In this document: one piece after another, positions 42,980 to 56,750 of the stretch
Layout of the letters: every line of letters starts with the position of its first letter
Numbering within the stretch: the stretch's first letter is position 1
The notes under the pieces: generated by a model
Database searches by the model: none
What the model was told of the DNA's origin: nothing
Seen by the model: only the letters and a program-made list of their open reading frames with translations
Made by a program: the position numbers and the translations under genes
Source of the DNA: Talaromyces rugulosus
Lineage: Eukaryota > Ascomycota > Eurotiomycetes > Eurotiales > Trichocomaceae
Direction: 5' to 3'
Assembly: GCF_013368755.1 (NCBI RefSeq)
Contig: NC_049565.1
Span: forward strand, 1,612,001-1,676,000
DNA length: 64,000 bases

Positions 42980-44435
42980 TTAAAGACTTGAGTTAAACCC
43001 ACCTTCCTTTTCAAAAATATTCCCAATTGTTTTGCCCGTGTCCAGCACCTGTCGATCGTGGTATCTTCCAGCGACAAGTGTCAACCCAATCGGCAGCCCC
43101 TTCTCTCCAGCAAAGCCTGGCAGGTTTATGCAGGGGGCATGTAAGAGTGACCACGGTTGACAAAAGCTTGCATCACCTGTGAATTCAAGTCCCTCTGGAG
43201 CTATATCAGGCACGCTAGGCGTTATAATCGCGTCGTATTGGGTAGAGAAACGGTCCCATATAGGTCGTAGGCGCGCGGAGCCGTCAAGAGCTTCCAGGAA
43301 ATCGAGGCGCGATATATTATTGTTGTTTTCGACCTGATCTATCAAGAAGGAAGGCAGGTTGTCCTTGTCAAGCACATAGTCTGAGTTTAAATTAGTACGT
43401 CATTTGTCCGGGCAGGAAAGAAAAGGAGAGTGGGAAAAAAACCTACGTCCGTAAAAAGCACTGCGTCCTTCACCATTCATAATCGCCAGGTGCCATTTGG
43501 TCAATTTTTCAAAATCGGCGTCTGGCCATTCGATTTCCTCAACTTTTGCCCCGTGTTGAGTTAATAGGTCCTTTGCCTTTTCCCATGCAACTTGTAGGCT
43601 AGGTCCGGCTGGTGCTAGATCCCATACATGCGTTTTCAAGAACCCAATTCTCGCCCCTTGGAGTTGAAATTTGGTTGAAGGTATGTCTTCAAGATCGTAA
43701 ACTTTTGCCAGTAGCTCAAGGTCATCGACATTCCGCGCAAAGAAACCAGGCGTATCGCAGGTTATGGAATACTGCGCAAGCCCTTCTCTCGATATCGCGC
43801 CCCAGGTGGCTTTAAACCCATATACGCCAGTATACGAGGCCGGCCGCACAACACTGCCCCCTGTCTGAGTGCCTAGAGCAAGAGGCACTTGGAAATCAGC
43901 GACTGCTGCAGCCGATCCAGACGACGAACCACCGGGAGTGTGCTTGACATTGTGTGGATTCACACAGGGTCCTCCCTCAGTAGTTGCGGCGAATTCGGTC
44001 GAGTGAGTCTTGCCCAGAAGCAATGCCCCCGAAGCCCTTAGTGTAGCAACGCAGGCAGCGTCTATGCTCGAGGCGGTTGTACCACGATAGATATCTGAGT
44101 TGTACCTCGTTGGCATGTCTTATTTCCTCCAGTCAGTGACTGAAGATATTGAATCAAGACACATGTTTCAAAGAGTCACCTTTTGTAAGAGCAATGTCTT
44201 TTATTGCCACCGGAACACCATGCAAAGGCCCCCTTTTCTCAGCAGGGATTTTATCGAGCTTGCGTGCTTGAGCCAGCACGTACTCGTGGTCGATATATGC
44301 CCACGCGTGCACCTCAGGGTCTCTGGCCGCAATACGAGCGAGCAAAGCTTTGGCATATTGCTCCACCCTGAGCTGACCATTCTTGAGGCGAAGCGCGGTT
44401 TGATGTACCGGAGCACGGGTCAAATCAAGGGACAT
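42980..44435 (-). CDS. amidase, GatA-like
   Basis: A 442-residue amidase-signature hydrolase. Exons on the minus strand are 44180-44435, 43447-44118 and 42980-43380; phases close and the first junction restores the VAIKDIALTK-DMPT sequence. The triad is visible: Lys in VAIKD, the first Ser in HTPGGSSSGSAAAV and the nucleophile Ser in GTQTGGSVVRPA. The length and the short N-terminus are typical of bacterial-type amidases rather than the longer acetamidase seen at 26714-28612. It should release ammonia or an amine from an amide. It shares a 457 bp divergent promoter with the class II aldolase. Confidence 0.88.
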
Positions 44436-44892
44436 TTTGAATGGTATTAGTTCTGTGATTTCTGCTGGAGAGGATTTTTGTTGGCAATTCTGCTACTCAG
44501 TAAGATGAGTCACTCAAGATTGAAGTTCGGGATTTTTTTATTGACGTGCTTCCGGTGGGGACACGCACAGCCCGTTGACATGTGCTTTTCGCACGAGATC
44601 AGCCGTCTACGCTTTTCTCGTAGATTGAGTAATTCCCATAATAGAGATATCTTCATTTTAAGTGACCTTGTAGTCAACATCAATTGATTAAATATTCTCT
44701 GAGCCGCAAATCACACGAGCCCGAAATCGGCCAGACAACTTGATTTGAATCCCAACGGCCGGAAACAAATCCGAGGATGCGGGGAAGTATAGACTCTTTT
44801 AAGAGGTCGTGGAAAACCAACCAGTGCACATTCACAAAGTCGTAGTTTATGTATTCTAGAAGTAACAGAGCAACACTGAACCTGAGAGAAAA
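44436..44892. promoter_or_regulatory. shared divergent promoter, amidase/aldolase
   Basis: A 457 bp spacer between two genes transcribed outward. Such an arrangement can allow joint control. Specific binding sites were not identified with confidence. Confidence 0.45.
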
Positions 44893-45854
44893 ATGTCTCC
44901 ATCAGCCACCGTCCTGGACTCGTCCAAGGCCAACGCCACCGTCGGCGCTCTTGGTACATCGGCATCAGGCAAGAAGCTGAAAATCCGCAAATACCCGGAA
45001 TTCGAGACTCTCGAAGGGGAACGTCAGTATCGCAAGCAGCACTTGGCCGCAGCATTTCGTATCTTTGCCGACAGAGGCTTCGATGAGGGCGTGGCCGGGC
45101 ACATCTCGGTGCGCGATCCGATCCTGACAGACCATTTCTGGCTGAATCCGCTGTCGCAGCATTTTGCAACTATCACAGTGTCGGATTTGGAACTGGTCAA
45201 TGAGGAGGGTCAGGTTGTTATTGGGGATGAGCCGATTAATGCGGCCGCATTTGCTATTCATTCCGAGGTATGCCATTTAACAGCCAAGTAACAGTACGAG
45301 TTATGCTGACGAAAACAGATCCACAAAGCACGACCAGATATACATGCTGCATGCCATGCGCATAGTGTCGCTGGAAAGGCGTGGTCTGTGTTTGGAAAGC
45401 CGCTCGATATGATGACACAGGACGCCTGCCGATTCTACAAGAGTCATGCCGTCTACGACAATTTCGGCGGGGTGGTGCTGGACCGCGAAGAAGGCAAGAA
45501 TATCGCTCAGGCATTGGGCAATGGGAAAGCAGTTATTCTGCAAAATCACGGGCTACTTACTGTAAGTTTGTCCAGGGGGATGCCAACCCGGATGTAAATA
45601 GCTAATGATCCCTCTAGGTCGGACATTCAGTTGATGAGGCTGCGTTCTGGTTCATTAGTATGGACAAGACTTGTCAGGCACAGTTGTTAGTTGATGCTGC
45701 TGCTTCTGGCTCAGGGCATAAGAAGATTATGATCAGCGAGGAGGAAGCTGCTTTTACTGCTGAGCAAGTAGGCAGTCCGGAAAAGGGCTGGTTGGCCTTT
45801 CAGGGATACTATGATGAGATTATGCTGCGAACGAATGGGCATTTTCTACAGTAA
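44893..45854 (+). CDS. class II aldolase/adducin-domain protein
   Basis: A 284-residue protein of the class II aldolase/adducin head family. Exons are 44893-45267, 45319-45561 and 45618-45854; all junctions are phase 0. The metal-binding histidines are in HAACHAHSVAG and the third is in LQNHGLLT. EGVAGHISVRDP is the family's N-terminal block, while MDKTCQAQLLVDAAA marks the C-terminal helix. Bacterial relatives cleave fuculose- or rhamnulose-phosphate, while many fungal members are uncharacterised. The first 35 residues are Ser/Ala-rich and look disordered. It is the divergent partner of the amidase. Confidence 0.88.
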
Positions 45855-45913
45855 TTACCATTCCTCAGTAATGCAAATCCTTTTTTGTCTAAGTAGTACT
45901 AAATTGAAAGCTA

Positions 45914-46697
45914 TCAGTTCTTGATCTTGGGTTGTCTGACCATGCCCTGTAACCTTGTCAGCTATCAAACACGAACATAGTGAAGAAAAAGGTAATCTAA
46001 CCGTGTGAGTAAGTACTCCATCGAGCCCAAATGGAGTCACATCCAGTGTATCACTCGTGGTCGGCTCGAAATCATATTTGTCATAAAGCGGTCTACCCTG
46101 GTTTGTCGATTCCAAAAACGTAACCAGGCCCAGTCGGTCTGCCTCATCCAGTCCCCATTGCAACAGCGCCTTTCCAATTCCTTGGCCTTGGTGGCTAGGA
46201 TCAACAGCTAGCACGTCCAGGTAGACTCTCTTGCTAAGCATTTTGACAGAATTCAGATCCTCGCCTTCCTTTACGGGGGGTAAAGCCACACTCTTCCGTC
46301 CAATTCGCTCGAGACACATCCTAAAGGCATACAGGGCCTTAGTACGCACCTGTGGCAATGCGGGCGTCAAGAAGGACATGGCCTCTTCTTCTATCGTCTT
46401 TGTGACGGGTTCGTCCTGGTAGTAAATCGTCCAGCGCGACACGCCGACGATTTCGCCCGTCGCGGTATCAACAGCTTTGAATGAGAATGCTTTTTCTGTT
46501 GGCTCTTCTCCTCTATTGGCGGTAGCAGCCTCGGCCGCGAGCATTTTCTTGGTCCGATGCGCAACGTGGATGTCGCGTGCCTCTTCAGTGAGCGGCATCT
46601 CGTATATCACTTCCGATGTACGAGCGAGCGCGCGCGCTGTGACGTCGAATGAGCCTCGCACGTCGGCGATCCTCACGGGGGAAATTGTAATAGCCAT
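45914..46697 (-). CDS. GNAT family N-acetyltransferase
   Basis: A 242-residue GNAT protein. Exons on the minus strand are 46002-46697 and 45914-45946; the 55 bp intron has a GCTGAC branch site, and the 11-codon last exon gives GMVRQPKIKN. The acetyl-CoA motif reads LAVDPSHQGQGIGKALLQWG (QGQGIG), followed by ESTNQGRPLYDKYDF, the usual C-terminal half. The block FKAVDTATGEIVGVSRWTIY is the first core strand. Without the small last exon the frame would run 50 codons into unrelated sequence, which is why the spliced end is preferred. Substrate unknown. Convergent with the aldolase. Confidence 0.85.
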
Positions 46698-47526
46698 GTT
46701 GGGAATAGTAATTCGTTGTTATTATTGTGTTTCTTTGCTCGCGAATAATCGTTGAGAATTGTTGAGTGAATATTTTGATCCATTCGTTCTATCTGGCCTC
46801 ATAAAACCGCTCTGGAGCCAAATTAGGGCGCGCGCCGCTTGTGGATTGTTCGTGTCCGCTTTGTCCTTTCTCCAAGACTCACAATGACTCACAATAATTA
46901 TTGGCTGTTTTTCAGTTAATATATTAACATGGGCTATTTTTATGCTTATTGTAGACGACAGGGGGGAAAAAAAAACTTGAGCAATGTTTCCGAGTCCTTT
47001 ACCAACCCCATTGAGTCATTGGAAGACAATAAGTTCCAAACATCTTGGTCAACAACCAGTGATTAACAAGCAGGTATTTGATTTCAAATTCGTGGATGCA
47101 TTTAAAAATGGGCAAATCCTCTCGCAGGTATGAATTGGTGGATCAAATGTATCTATGTGTAGGTGGGAGATGTTGGCTTTTAAATCAATTGTACCCCCTG
47201 GTGGGATACACGACTTGCAAATTGCGATCATTGATCAATTAGTTTCATCTTGTGGATCACCAATTATACAGCTCCCACATCCCAAACAAATTTATCAACA
47301 TCGTTCAGCCCAATGTTACATGGACGTGTGTTATCATCATTAATGACATACATACCCCGCCTGTGCTCCCACGATCCGAGCGGGATAAGGCCAGAACTAT
47401 ATAAAGAGAACCGCGTGTAACCGATAACATCAGCCACGGTTGATTCTGCCTCCAGGACACTCTCAACAACTACATGTAAAGTGATCACTACGCTTCGATT
47501 AAAAAACTTCATAAATCTACTTGAGC
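46698..47526. promoter_or_regulatory. divergent intergenic region with TATA box
   Basis: About 830 bp between two genes transcribed outward. TATATAAA at 47398-47405, about 120 bp before the downstream start, is a good TATA box. The rest is AT-rich without a recognisable gene. Confidence 0.5.
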
Positions 47527-48918
47527 ATGGCAAAAGACGAGACCTTCGAGACATTTCCGCTCGGCGACTGGGATCTGCAGAGCGGGGGAAAGATATACGA
47601 CGCTCATATCGCGTTCAAGACCTTTGGTCACTCCAAGTTGCCACCGATCGTCTATCCGACATGGTTTTCTGGAAGTAATCGCTTCTTCCCATTGCAGAGA
47701 GAATGCAAGATGGAATGCAGTACTGACACAAACCGTGAACAGCTATATCGGACAACTTTTGGTTGATCGGAGAGAATATGACGCTCAACCCCGAGAACTA
47801 TTTCATCATCATCCCTGCCCTGTTTGGTAATGGACAGTCTTCGTCTCCATCAAACCAAGGATCCGAATCAAAAAATGTGCCCTTCCCAAAAGTCTCAATG
47901 TACGATAACGTGCGGGCCCAGCACAAACTTGTGGTCGAGCACTTTGGTATCACGCATCTACGCGCAGTCTTGGGTTGGTCCATGGGAGGTGCGCAAACCT
48001 TCCAGTGGGCATCGCAATACACTGATTTCATGGATCTGGCGATCCCATTTTGCGGCGCCGCAAAAGTTGCCTTGCATAACATGGTTATGCTTGAGGGCGT
48101 CAAGGGTGCACTTCTTAGCGCCAAGTCAATCCCACCCCCGAAAATAGGAGACATTGCCTGGCCAACTACTAAGGGAGAAAGCTACCGAACATGGTCGGAC
48201 CAGGAGAAGAGCATCGGCCTCAAAGCCTTCGGACGGGCATATGCTGGATGGTAAGTTGAATCGTCCAAAGCAACTCGTCATATATCCCAGTCCTAATCCC
48301 AAATTCTATATAAAGGGGGTTTAGCCAAGCTTTCTATAGAGCGAAGGTGTACGAAACCACTCTAGGTTACAAGGACCTGGAAGACTTCATGGTCAACTTC
48401 TGGGAGAAATGGGCTTGCTCCAAGGGTATGCTTGATGCCCGATCCCGTTCCGTTGATAACTGGGAGACATTCGCATTAACCCCGTGTAGACCCGGAGAAC
48501 ATGCTTGTCATGCTGCAGACTTGGCAGCACGCCGATATCTCCAAGCAAGAGCCGTACAACGGCGACTTTGAACTAGCCTTGGCATCCATTAAGGCTAAGA
48601 CGCTTGTCCTGCCGGGAAAGACGGACCTCTATTTTCCGTGGGTTTCCCATTGAGTTGTAACGTTGCGATGCTAACGAACAGTCGCAGACCTGAGGATTCC
48701 GAGTATGAGGTGAAATGTATGAAGGACGGAGTCGGCGAGTTGGCTGTGTTCCCTTCTATCTGGGGCCGTAAGTACCGCTCATTCTAGGCAAACCTGGTTG
48801 CTCGCTAACTGTATTTGTAGACTGGGCAGGAGGTCCTGGTGACAGTAAGGAAGACGTCGCATGGCTGGATCAGAAGTTGGCGAAGTTCTTTGGATCTGAC
48901 GAATTATGTATCAGATAG
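47527..48918 (+). CDS. homoserine O-acetyltransferase-like alpha/beta hydrolase
   Basis: A 363-residue protein of the MetX/homoserine acetyltransferase-like alpha/beta-hydrolase family. Six exons close in phase: 47527-47674, 47743-48250, 48316-48425, 48490-48637, 48688-48767 and 48821-48918. The nucleophile elbow is LGWSMGGAQTF, the Asp lies in LPGKTDLYF and the His is restored across the last intron in IWGHWAGGPG. YFIIIPALFGNGQSSSPSN is the characteristic N-terminal block. True Met2 enzymes are longer, and fungi usually keep a separate one, so this is more likely an acyltransferase or hydrolase of another substrate. It ends only about 450 bp before the poly(A) polymerase gene. Confidence 0.87.
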
Positions 48919-49369
48919 ACAATTTCCGCGTCTTGTAGGCACGTATCATGGTCGATGCAGGTAGTATAATATAAGCTGTATATCATTTCGATATCTTTTG
49001 TCGTAGCGTCGCAAGGAACGAACGCGACGCGATGTGATTTGCACCGATGGAAGGCGCAGCGCACGTGACCGCCACGGCCGCGGGGGCTGGGCGAGCGATG
49101 CCTCTGGCGCATTCACCTGCAACTTCTCCCTGCCTCTTCCTCGCGACCTGTCACACGCCTTCTGCGATCCATCCAGCGCAATCCTTCCCTTCTCCTGTCT
49201 CTCTTTTGTCTCCTTTCCTCTTTATTATCGTCATTAATTAATAGTACATTTTCCTTCTATCTTCCAATTCGGCGTCACTCCCGGTCAAATTTTGTCTACG
49301 TCGGCGTTGGCGTGAACAACCTCAATTACAATCAGCATCTGCTCGCGTCATCTCTTATCATAATCAATC
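48919..49369. promoter_or_regulatory. poly(A) polymerase promoter
   Basis: A 451 bp spacer. It holds a CACGTG near 49062 within GCGCACGTGACC, then a C/T-rich stretch (49120-49230). No TATA box is obvious, as expected for a housekeeping gene. Confidence 0.45.
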
Positions 49370-51505
<2,136 letters not shown>

Positions 51506-52497
51506 ATGAAAACAAAAAAAAAAAAACAAAAAAACCTCAAAAACGAACAAAGAATCATCGACATCAAAACCCCTCCATCCCGCCGGGGCTCGTCCCCCAT
51601 TTCTTGCCACACAACCCATCCGACAGTACCCAAGCGCAGTGGGGCATACCCAGCCTGGGGTACCATCTCCATATGGGATTTCTTGACATTTCAGTGACCC
51701 AGCAGTCGCTCCTCTTAGTGGATTGCGGTCAATGCGCAGGAATTTGATTACTAGGTTGGTAACGATCTCTCTCCCAAACGTTCTGAACCCTACAGGCTGC
51801 CTTTCTTTTCTTTTCATCTTCCTTTTTCAAAATACACATCCCTGGTGTCACCAAACACGGGTAATGACTGGGAGCTGGCGTAGAACCAGCCGACTCCTTT
51901 AAAAACAGCAGTTTTATGTACTTGACAGTATCAATGCCTGTGGCGGACAGATTTCAGCGTATCTTTTAGATAGATGCAATGGAAATATCGTAAACCTTTT
52001 AAGTTCGCCTTTGTATTTAGTCCTCTTTTGATTGTAAAAGAACCCCAACCGAGACAATGCTGCATCATAAATTGATCTTCGTTGTTTTTGCTTGGAGAAA
52101 AATGTGCTCAAACCCGCGCGAACATCTATTCCCAAAAGGGTAATTCTTAATCCATCGCAAACCCTAACGAAGGCACTTCTATTATTACGCACAAATTAGC
52201 CCATATTTTCCTTATGTTTGTGACGGGATGACGACATTTCTGAGAAACTGTATTATTTGTAATGATATGGGTCTCTTTTATTGCGTGAGTAGTGCGGAAG
52301 CAATCGGAATCAACAGCACAGCACAGAGGCCGCAGTACTGAGTACCTTGAGAGATGGCTGAGGATGACCCCCGCAGGTGGGAGTTATTATAGTACCCCTC
52401 CCTATTTCTCTGGCTGATATTTATTTTCTCCTATTGATTATTATATTTATTTTTGTTATTTTTTTTGAAGTGATATCGAGCCAGAATAGACAGCAAA
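51506..52497. other. intergenic, nothing recognised
   Basis: About 1 kb. The first part carries an A-rich tract near 51511-51535 and the poly(A) polymerase 3' end. Overlapping frames near 51430-51820 are not family-like. The final 200 bp are AT-rich and precede the superoxide dismutase. Confidence 0.5.
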
Positions 52498-53281
52498 ATG
52501 GCTTCCTCGGCAACATACACGCTGCCCCCTCTACCCTACGCATACGATGCAAGTCTTCATTTCTCGTCCAAAGGAATACTCATGGTTACATAATATCTAA
52601 CAGTGTGTGTGCTTAGGCGCTCGAACCGGTCATATCCGCACAGATTATGACCCTTCACCATCAAAAGCACCACCAGGCATACATCACCAACCTCAACGCT
52701 GCGCTGGCCGCTCACCAAACTGCCACGGCATCCAATGACATCCCGGCATTGATTGGTCTCCAGCAGAAAATCAAATTCAATGGTGGTGGCCACATTAATC
52801 ACTCCCTTTTCTGGCGCAACCTAGCTCCGGCGGGCAGTGCCGAGACGGATATTAAAAGCGCACCAAAGCTGGGTGCCGCCATTGTTGAGCGATGGGGTAG
52901 CGTGGATGCATTTGTGGACAAGTTTAAACAAACCCTACTTGGAATCCAGGGAAGCGGCTGGGGATGGTTGATTGCCAGAGACTCTGGAGAAAAGAGACGG
53001 CTAGAAATTGTCTCGACCAAGGATCAGGACCCGCCTGCCAGTGATGGAACCGGGGAGGCTGTACCTTTGTTTGGGGTTGATATGTGGGAACATGCATACT
53101 ACTTGCAGGTGAGTCAATCCCATTTTACTTCTATATACTTTATCTGACATGCTATATCCGAAAAAAGTACCTGAACAACAAGGCCGGATACGTAAGTGAG
53201 ATTTGGAAGGTGATCAACTGGAAGATCGCTGAGGAGAGGTTTCTGGGAGGCATAGAGAAGGAGGTCACATTGAAATTGTAG
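52498..53281 (+). CDS. manganese superoxide dismutase, no leader
   Basis: Converts superoxide to hydrogen peroxide and oxygen. Exons are 52498-52548, 52617-53108 and 53168-53281, giving 218 residues. The Mn/Fe-SOD ligands are present: His in MTLHHQKHH, His in NGGGHINHSLFW, and Asp and His in GVDMWEHAYYLQY. GIQGSGWGWL carries the outer-sphere Gln typical of Mn enzymes. Intron 1 uses a GC donor (GCAAGT..TTAG), fixed by the family sequence AYD-ALEP on either side. The N-terminus starts directly with the mature-like TLPPLPYAYDALEP, so there is no mitochondrial presequence; a cytosolic Mn-SOD, as known in some fungi, is likely. Confidence 0.92.
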
Positions 53282-53403
53282 ACAATTATACCTTTACTTG
53301 AAAGACTCAAAAATTAGGTATATGATCAGATTTGAAGCTTCAAATAGCAATACATTATATCAGATTACATGCAGTAAGAAAGATAGTTAAAAAAAAATAC
53401 CAA

Positions 53404-53952
53404 TTAGTTCCACCCAATAATCCCCCTTCCAATGACGTGTCCACTCTGATTTCCATCGCCTCCTGATACAACCGTCATCTCCCTCCCAGCGACTCCTATG
53501 TTTGATGCTTCAAGAACAAGCAATACTCCAAGATCAAGCTTGGATGGTAGTTCGAGCTCTTGGCTCTTCTTTTCGGCTGCGCTTAGTGTGAACGAGTGCA
53601 GTGGATCTGAATAGGGTGGCATTGAAAGATCGCCGTATTTTCTAGTACATGTTAATATTTTATTTATTTTCAGTCTAAGGATTAAGTAGCAAATGGCTTA
53701 CTGGATCTCCAAGCTTAGGGAGGGATGGCTTTTCAAAGCGTCAAGTATGTGGTCATTGAATATTGCGTGTGTGCTGCCGCAATTATTGTTGAGGAATATT
53801 TTGAATTCGTTGATGTTTTGGTTCTCTGATGATGACGACGATGATGATGAAGATGACGACGAGATTGAAGCTGCTAACGAGGACGAAGACCCCCTGAGGA
53901 GATGGATCCCTGCCATCAAGCCACCATTGCTGGCACGAGGGTCACCACACAT
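53404..53952 (-). CDS. small hypothetical protein with poly-Ser tract
   Basis: A 162-residue model from exons 53702-53952 and 53404-53641 on the minus strand. The donor GTAAGC and acceptor TACTAG keep the frame across a 60 bp intron. The N-terminal part carries a run of 12 Ser after ASIS, from a GAT/GAC-type simple repeat on the plus strand. The second half has no known motif. A signal peptide is not evident. I do not recognise the family; the model is plausible because both exons splice in phase, but coding status is uncertain. Confidence 0.5.
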
Positions 53953-54996
53953 GGTTAATTTTGATGTGAGGAAGTGAAGTTGGTGGTGAATTAGTCCGAA
54001 AAGCAGTGGGTATGAGGTATGCTTAGGATATTTCGTGAATTATTGATTGAAAGTGAATATTCCACCGAGTTGGGTCTTCATATAGATGCATTGACAATAT
54101 AGTACTAAACCTAATCGGGTGTCTCTCCCAAGGTTGCTCAAATCTGCTCAAATGCGCGAATGACTAGGCTCCCTCCACTCGGGATTTGTCAAATAACAAT
54201 CGCAAATTCTATATGGTGCCTGGACGGGTACCTTGGTAAACCATGTTACTTATTTGGTGTAATTGACATGATTACGTAGGGAGACCTTGTGGGTTGCCTA
54301 CGAGTCGATTGCCTTGCGCTACTCGGTAACCCTAACATCCAACCCTAACCTTAACCGTGCCAGTCTCCTGATTATCGGCCACTGGTACCGAAGTATCATG
54401 GTGATATTGCTAAAATTATTTGATGGGGTCATATCACCGAGGGTTTGGCTATATAAAGGGGAACGTCAACTGGTGTAGCCGAAAATGATACTAGAGGCAA
54501 GGGAGTTGTGAGACGTAAATAACAAAGAGCTGCGGTTTTATACAGTAGCGTTCTGATAAGGAGGTATTAAATAGGAGATACCTAGCTAGCTGACATTGCT
54601 ACTCTGGATAATTGCTTTATCCACGTGACTTCCGTCTTCACCCCTAACGAGCAGGCTGTGACTCCAATACTGACATATCCGCCTCAGGCCAACCTACGGT
54701 CACGTGCAAGCAAACAGAGCTTTACTGGCGAACCACACACAAGCCCTGTAATTATCTTTACACACAGTCAATTCAATCATTTTCCATCAAGAAAAGCTAT
54801 CTCATGCGGTTATCCAGAGCCCCAAAAGCTAACCTACTTAGTCCTGTTTAACACCCAACACCACCACGCGTACCCAGCCATGTGATGGGACGCCCGCTTG
54901 TTCAACGTAAGTCAACACCAGGACGTGCTCGCAGGACGGTTTGGATTGTATTCTGTCAGGTCTGCTTTTCTATTTTCGCCAACTCTTCCACCCAAG
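53953..54996. other. intergenic, AT-rich with short frames
   Basis: About 1 kb without a recognised gene. It includes a short CCCTAA-containing stretch at 54325-54356 and two E-box-like CACGTG sites near 54621 and 54702. Confidence 0.5.
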
Positions 54997-55340
54997 ATGT
55001 GGGAACGTCTTGCTCTACCTGTCGAGAGTAGTCGTCTGCCTCCAGATCTTCCCCCTCTTCCCACCCCAGACGAAGCCGCTCTAATGTCCTTTTTGAACTC
55101 CGAGTCAAGGTTGTCGCAGTTAATGATCAGGTTATAGACGAGTTCGACAATTGTGTGGATCCCTAGGAAGGACAGGCTTTTATTTATCTCGAACAATACT
55201 TCCCTGAAATCCCAGCACCACGGCTGTGTCCTATGTACTACGGTTCCAACCAGTTATTCCTGGTGATGCAACGCATTCCAGGCGAATCACTGGATAAGGC
55301 CTGGCCATCCTTGACTGAGTCTGACAAAGACGAAATCATT
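54997..55340 (+). pseudogene. APH-type kinase relic
   Basis: From about 55095 the sequence reads like a fungal aminoglycoside-phosphotransferase-type (APH) protein: ELRVKVVAVNDQVIDEF, EGQAFIYLEQYFPEIPAPRL, then NQLFLVMQRIPGESLDKAWP. TAG at 55164-55166 interrupts the frame just before EGQAF. The start-like ATG at 54997 is in a different frame, so a frameshift also lies near 55090. The catalytic HGD and Mg-binding DxD regions are missing because similarity stops at about 55340. It is a 5' fragment of a broken gene. Confidence 0.7.
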
Positions 55341-56750
55341 GTAGTCAACTATGATGATCGATTTTTCAGATGACGACGGTCAAAGGCATAATATTGGAAT
55401 TAGGTTAATAGTTCTTTCATGATGCTATACTTCTACCCAGAATATGTAAAGGAATCTAGGCTAAATAGATTTTATTAGTGAACTCTTCTAGCTTCTGTAT
55501 CGTGGGGCTGGTAACCTAGGGTTTATTAGTATCTAAGAATGAAAAATAAAAGGTTTAATCTATGATTTTTGTATAATTTTTTTGAGATATTAAGGTTCCA
55601 AAAAAACAATTTTATATAGATTACACGGGCGTGCGGGGATGCCCATATGTGCAGATTGCCTGTGGAATACGTTAAGCTTCAAGACGTGTAAGTAATAAGC
55701 GCTACCTAGAGGCTGTTTATTAGCTATAAAAACCTAGATAATTATTCAACGACTGCTGAATAACTTGTCATATGAGACAGATGTTTAGATTTAGCAGGAC
55801 ATCCTTATAGTTGTGAGTAGCAATACCCAGGAAGTATTAGGAAGATATATCATCCAAATTTATTGTAGAATCAGCCAACCTACTGCTTATAATTCTATAC
55901 CATCCTTCTATTTCTAATCGTTTTGCTTTAATTTTTTGTTAAAAAGTTTTGACTTGCGTTGTGTCTGGAATGGATGTAATTTTGCCTGGAAATAAAGAAA
56001 TGAAATGATGTATATCACACTGGCGGCATTGGGAAAGCGTATTGACATTGGCACCACTAAAAGCCATGTGATTTAACTTCCTGAACCAAATGATAATTAC
56101 GGGATTTCTGGGAAGACTGTACGGGAATCCCCGTTGGGAAGACATATCTTGGTTGAAGAAAGTCTTAGGTTACCATGGGTGAACTTAAACTATAAGTACG
56201 CATCAGCAGACCTTTTTTACACCAATCACAGCGATCAGAATCCATTATAAGGTTAACAGGAAGGAAATAATGCCGCAGTCCATATCCCCTAGACTTCTAG
56301 TGTACCAACTCTCATTAAAGTTTCACCCGCTCGGACCTGCTCTGATTCTGTCAACTTTGCTATAGGTCTTGCAGTATTCCTAACCAGTGGTTTTACTGGA
56401 TATTGCAGCTAAAATGCAGCAAACCTTACCGGTTAAGTAGTACCATGTGATGTTGCTGATTTTTACCCCGCATTCTGTGCTTAGTCTCTTATCATCCATT
56501 GGCAACATATAGACTCAGACTTAGCCAGAAACAGCTAGTTAAACGCAGCGCCATTCGTTCCATGCTTTTCTACCTCTTTTTCATTGGCAGGTCGTGTCGT
56601 CTAGACGCATGTCATCGAAAAACTTTAAAACCTGGACCTCGAAGATTAAAAAGTTTTTAAAGGCCCTAAGTCATTTCAAAAAACCAACTTGTATCACCCA
56701 CGTTTATACTTGCATATAAAATCGTTTGAAGTCATTTTAGTGACACCTCA
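55341..56750. promoter_or_regulatory. AT-rich spacer with TATA box
   Basis: About 1.4 kb, AT-rich, with no recognised gene. TATAAAA at 56715-56721 lies only 30 bp before the transporter start, so either the leader is very short or the main start site lies elsewhere. Confidence 0.5.
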
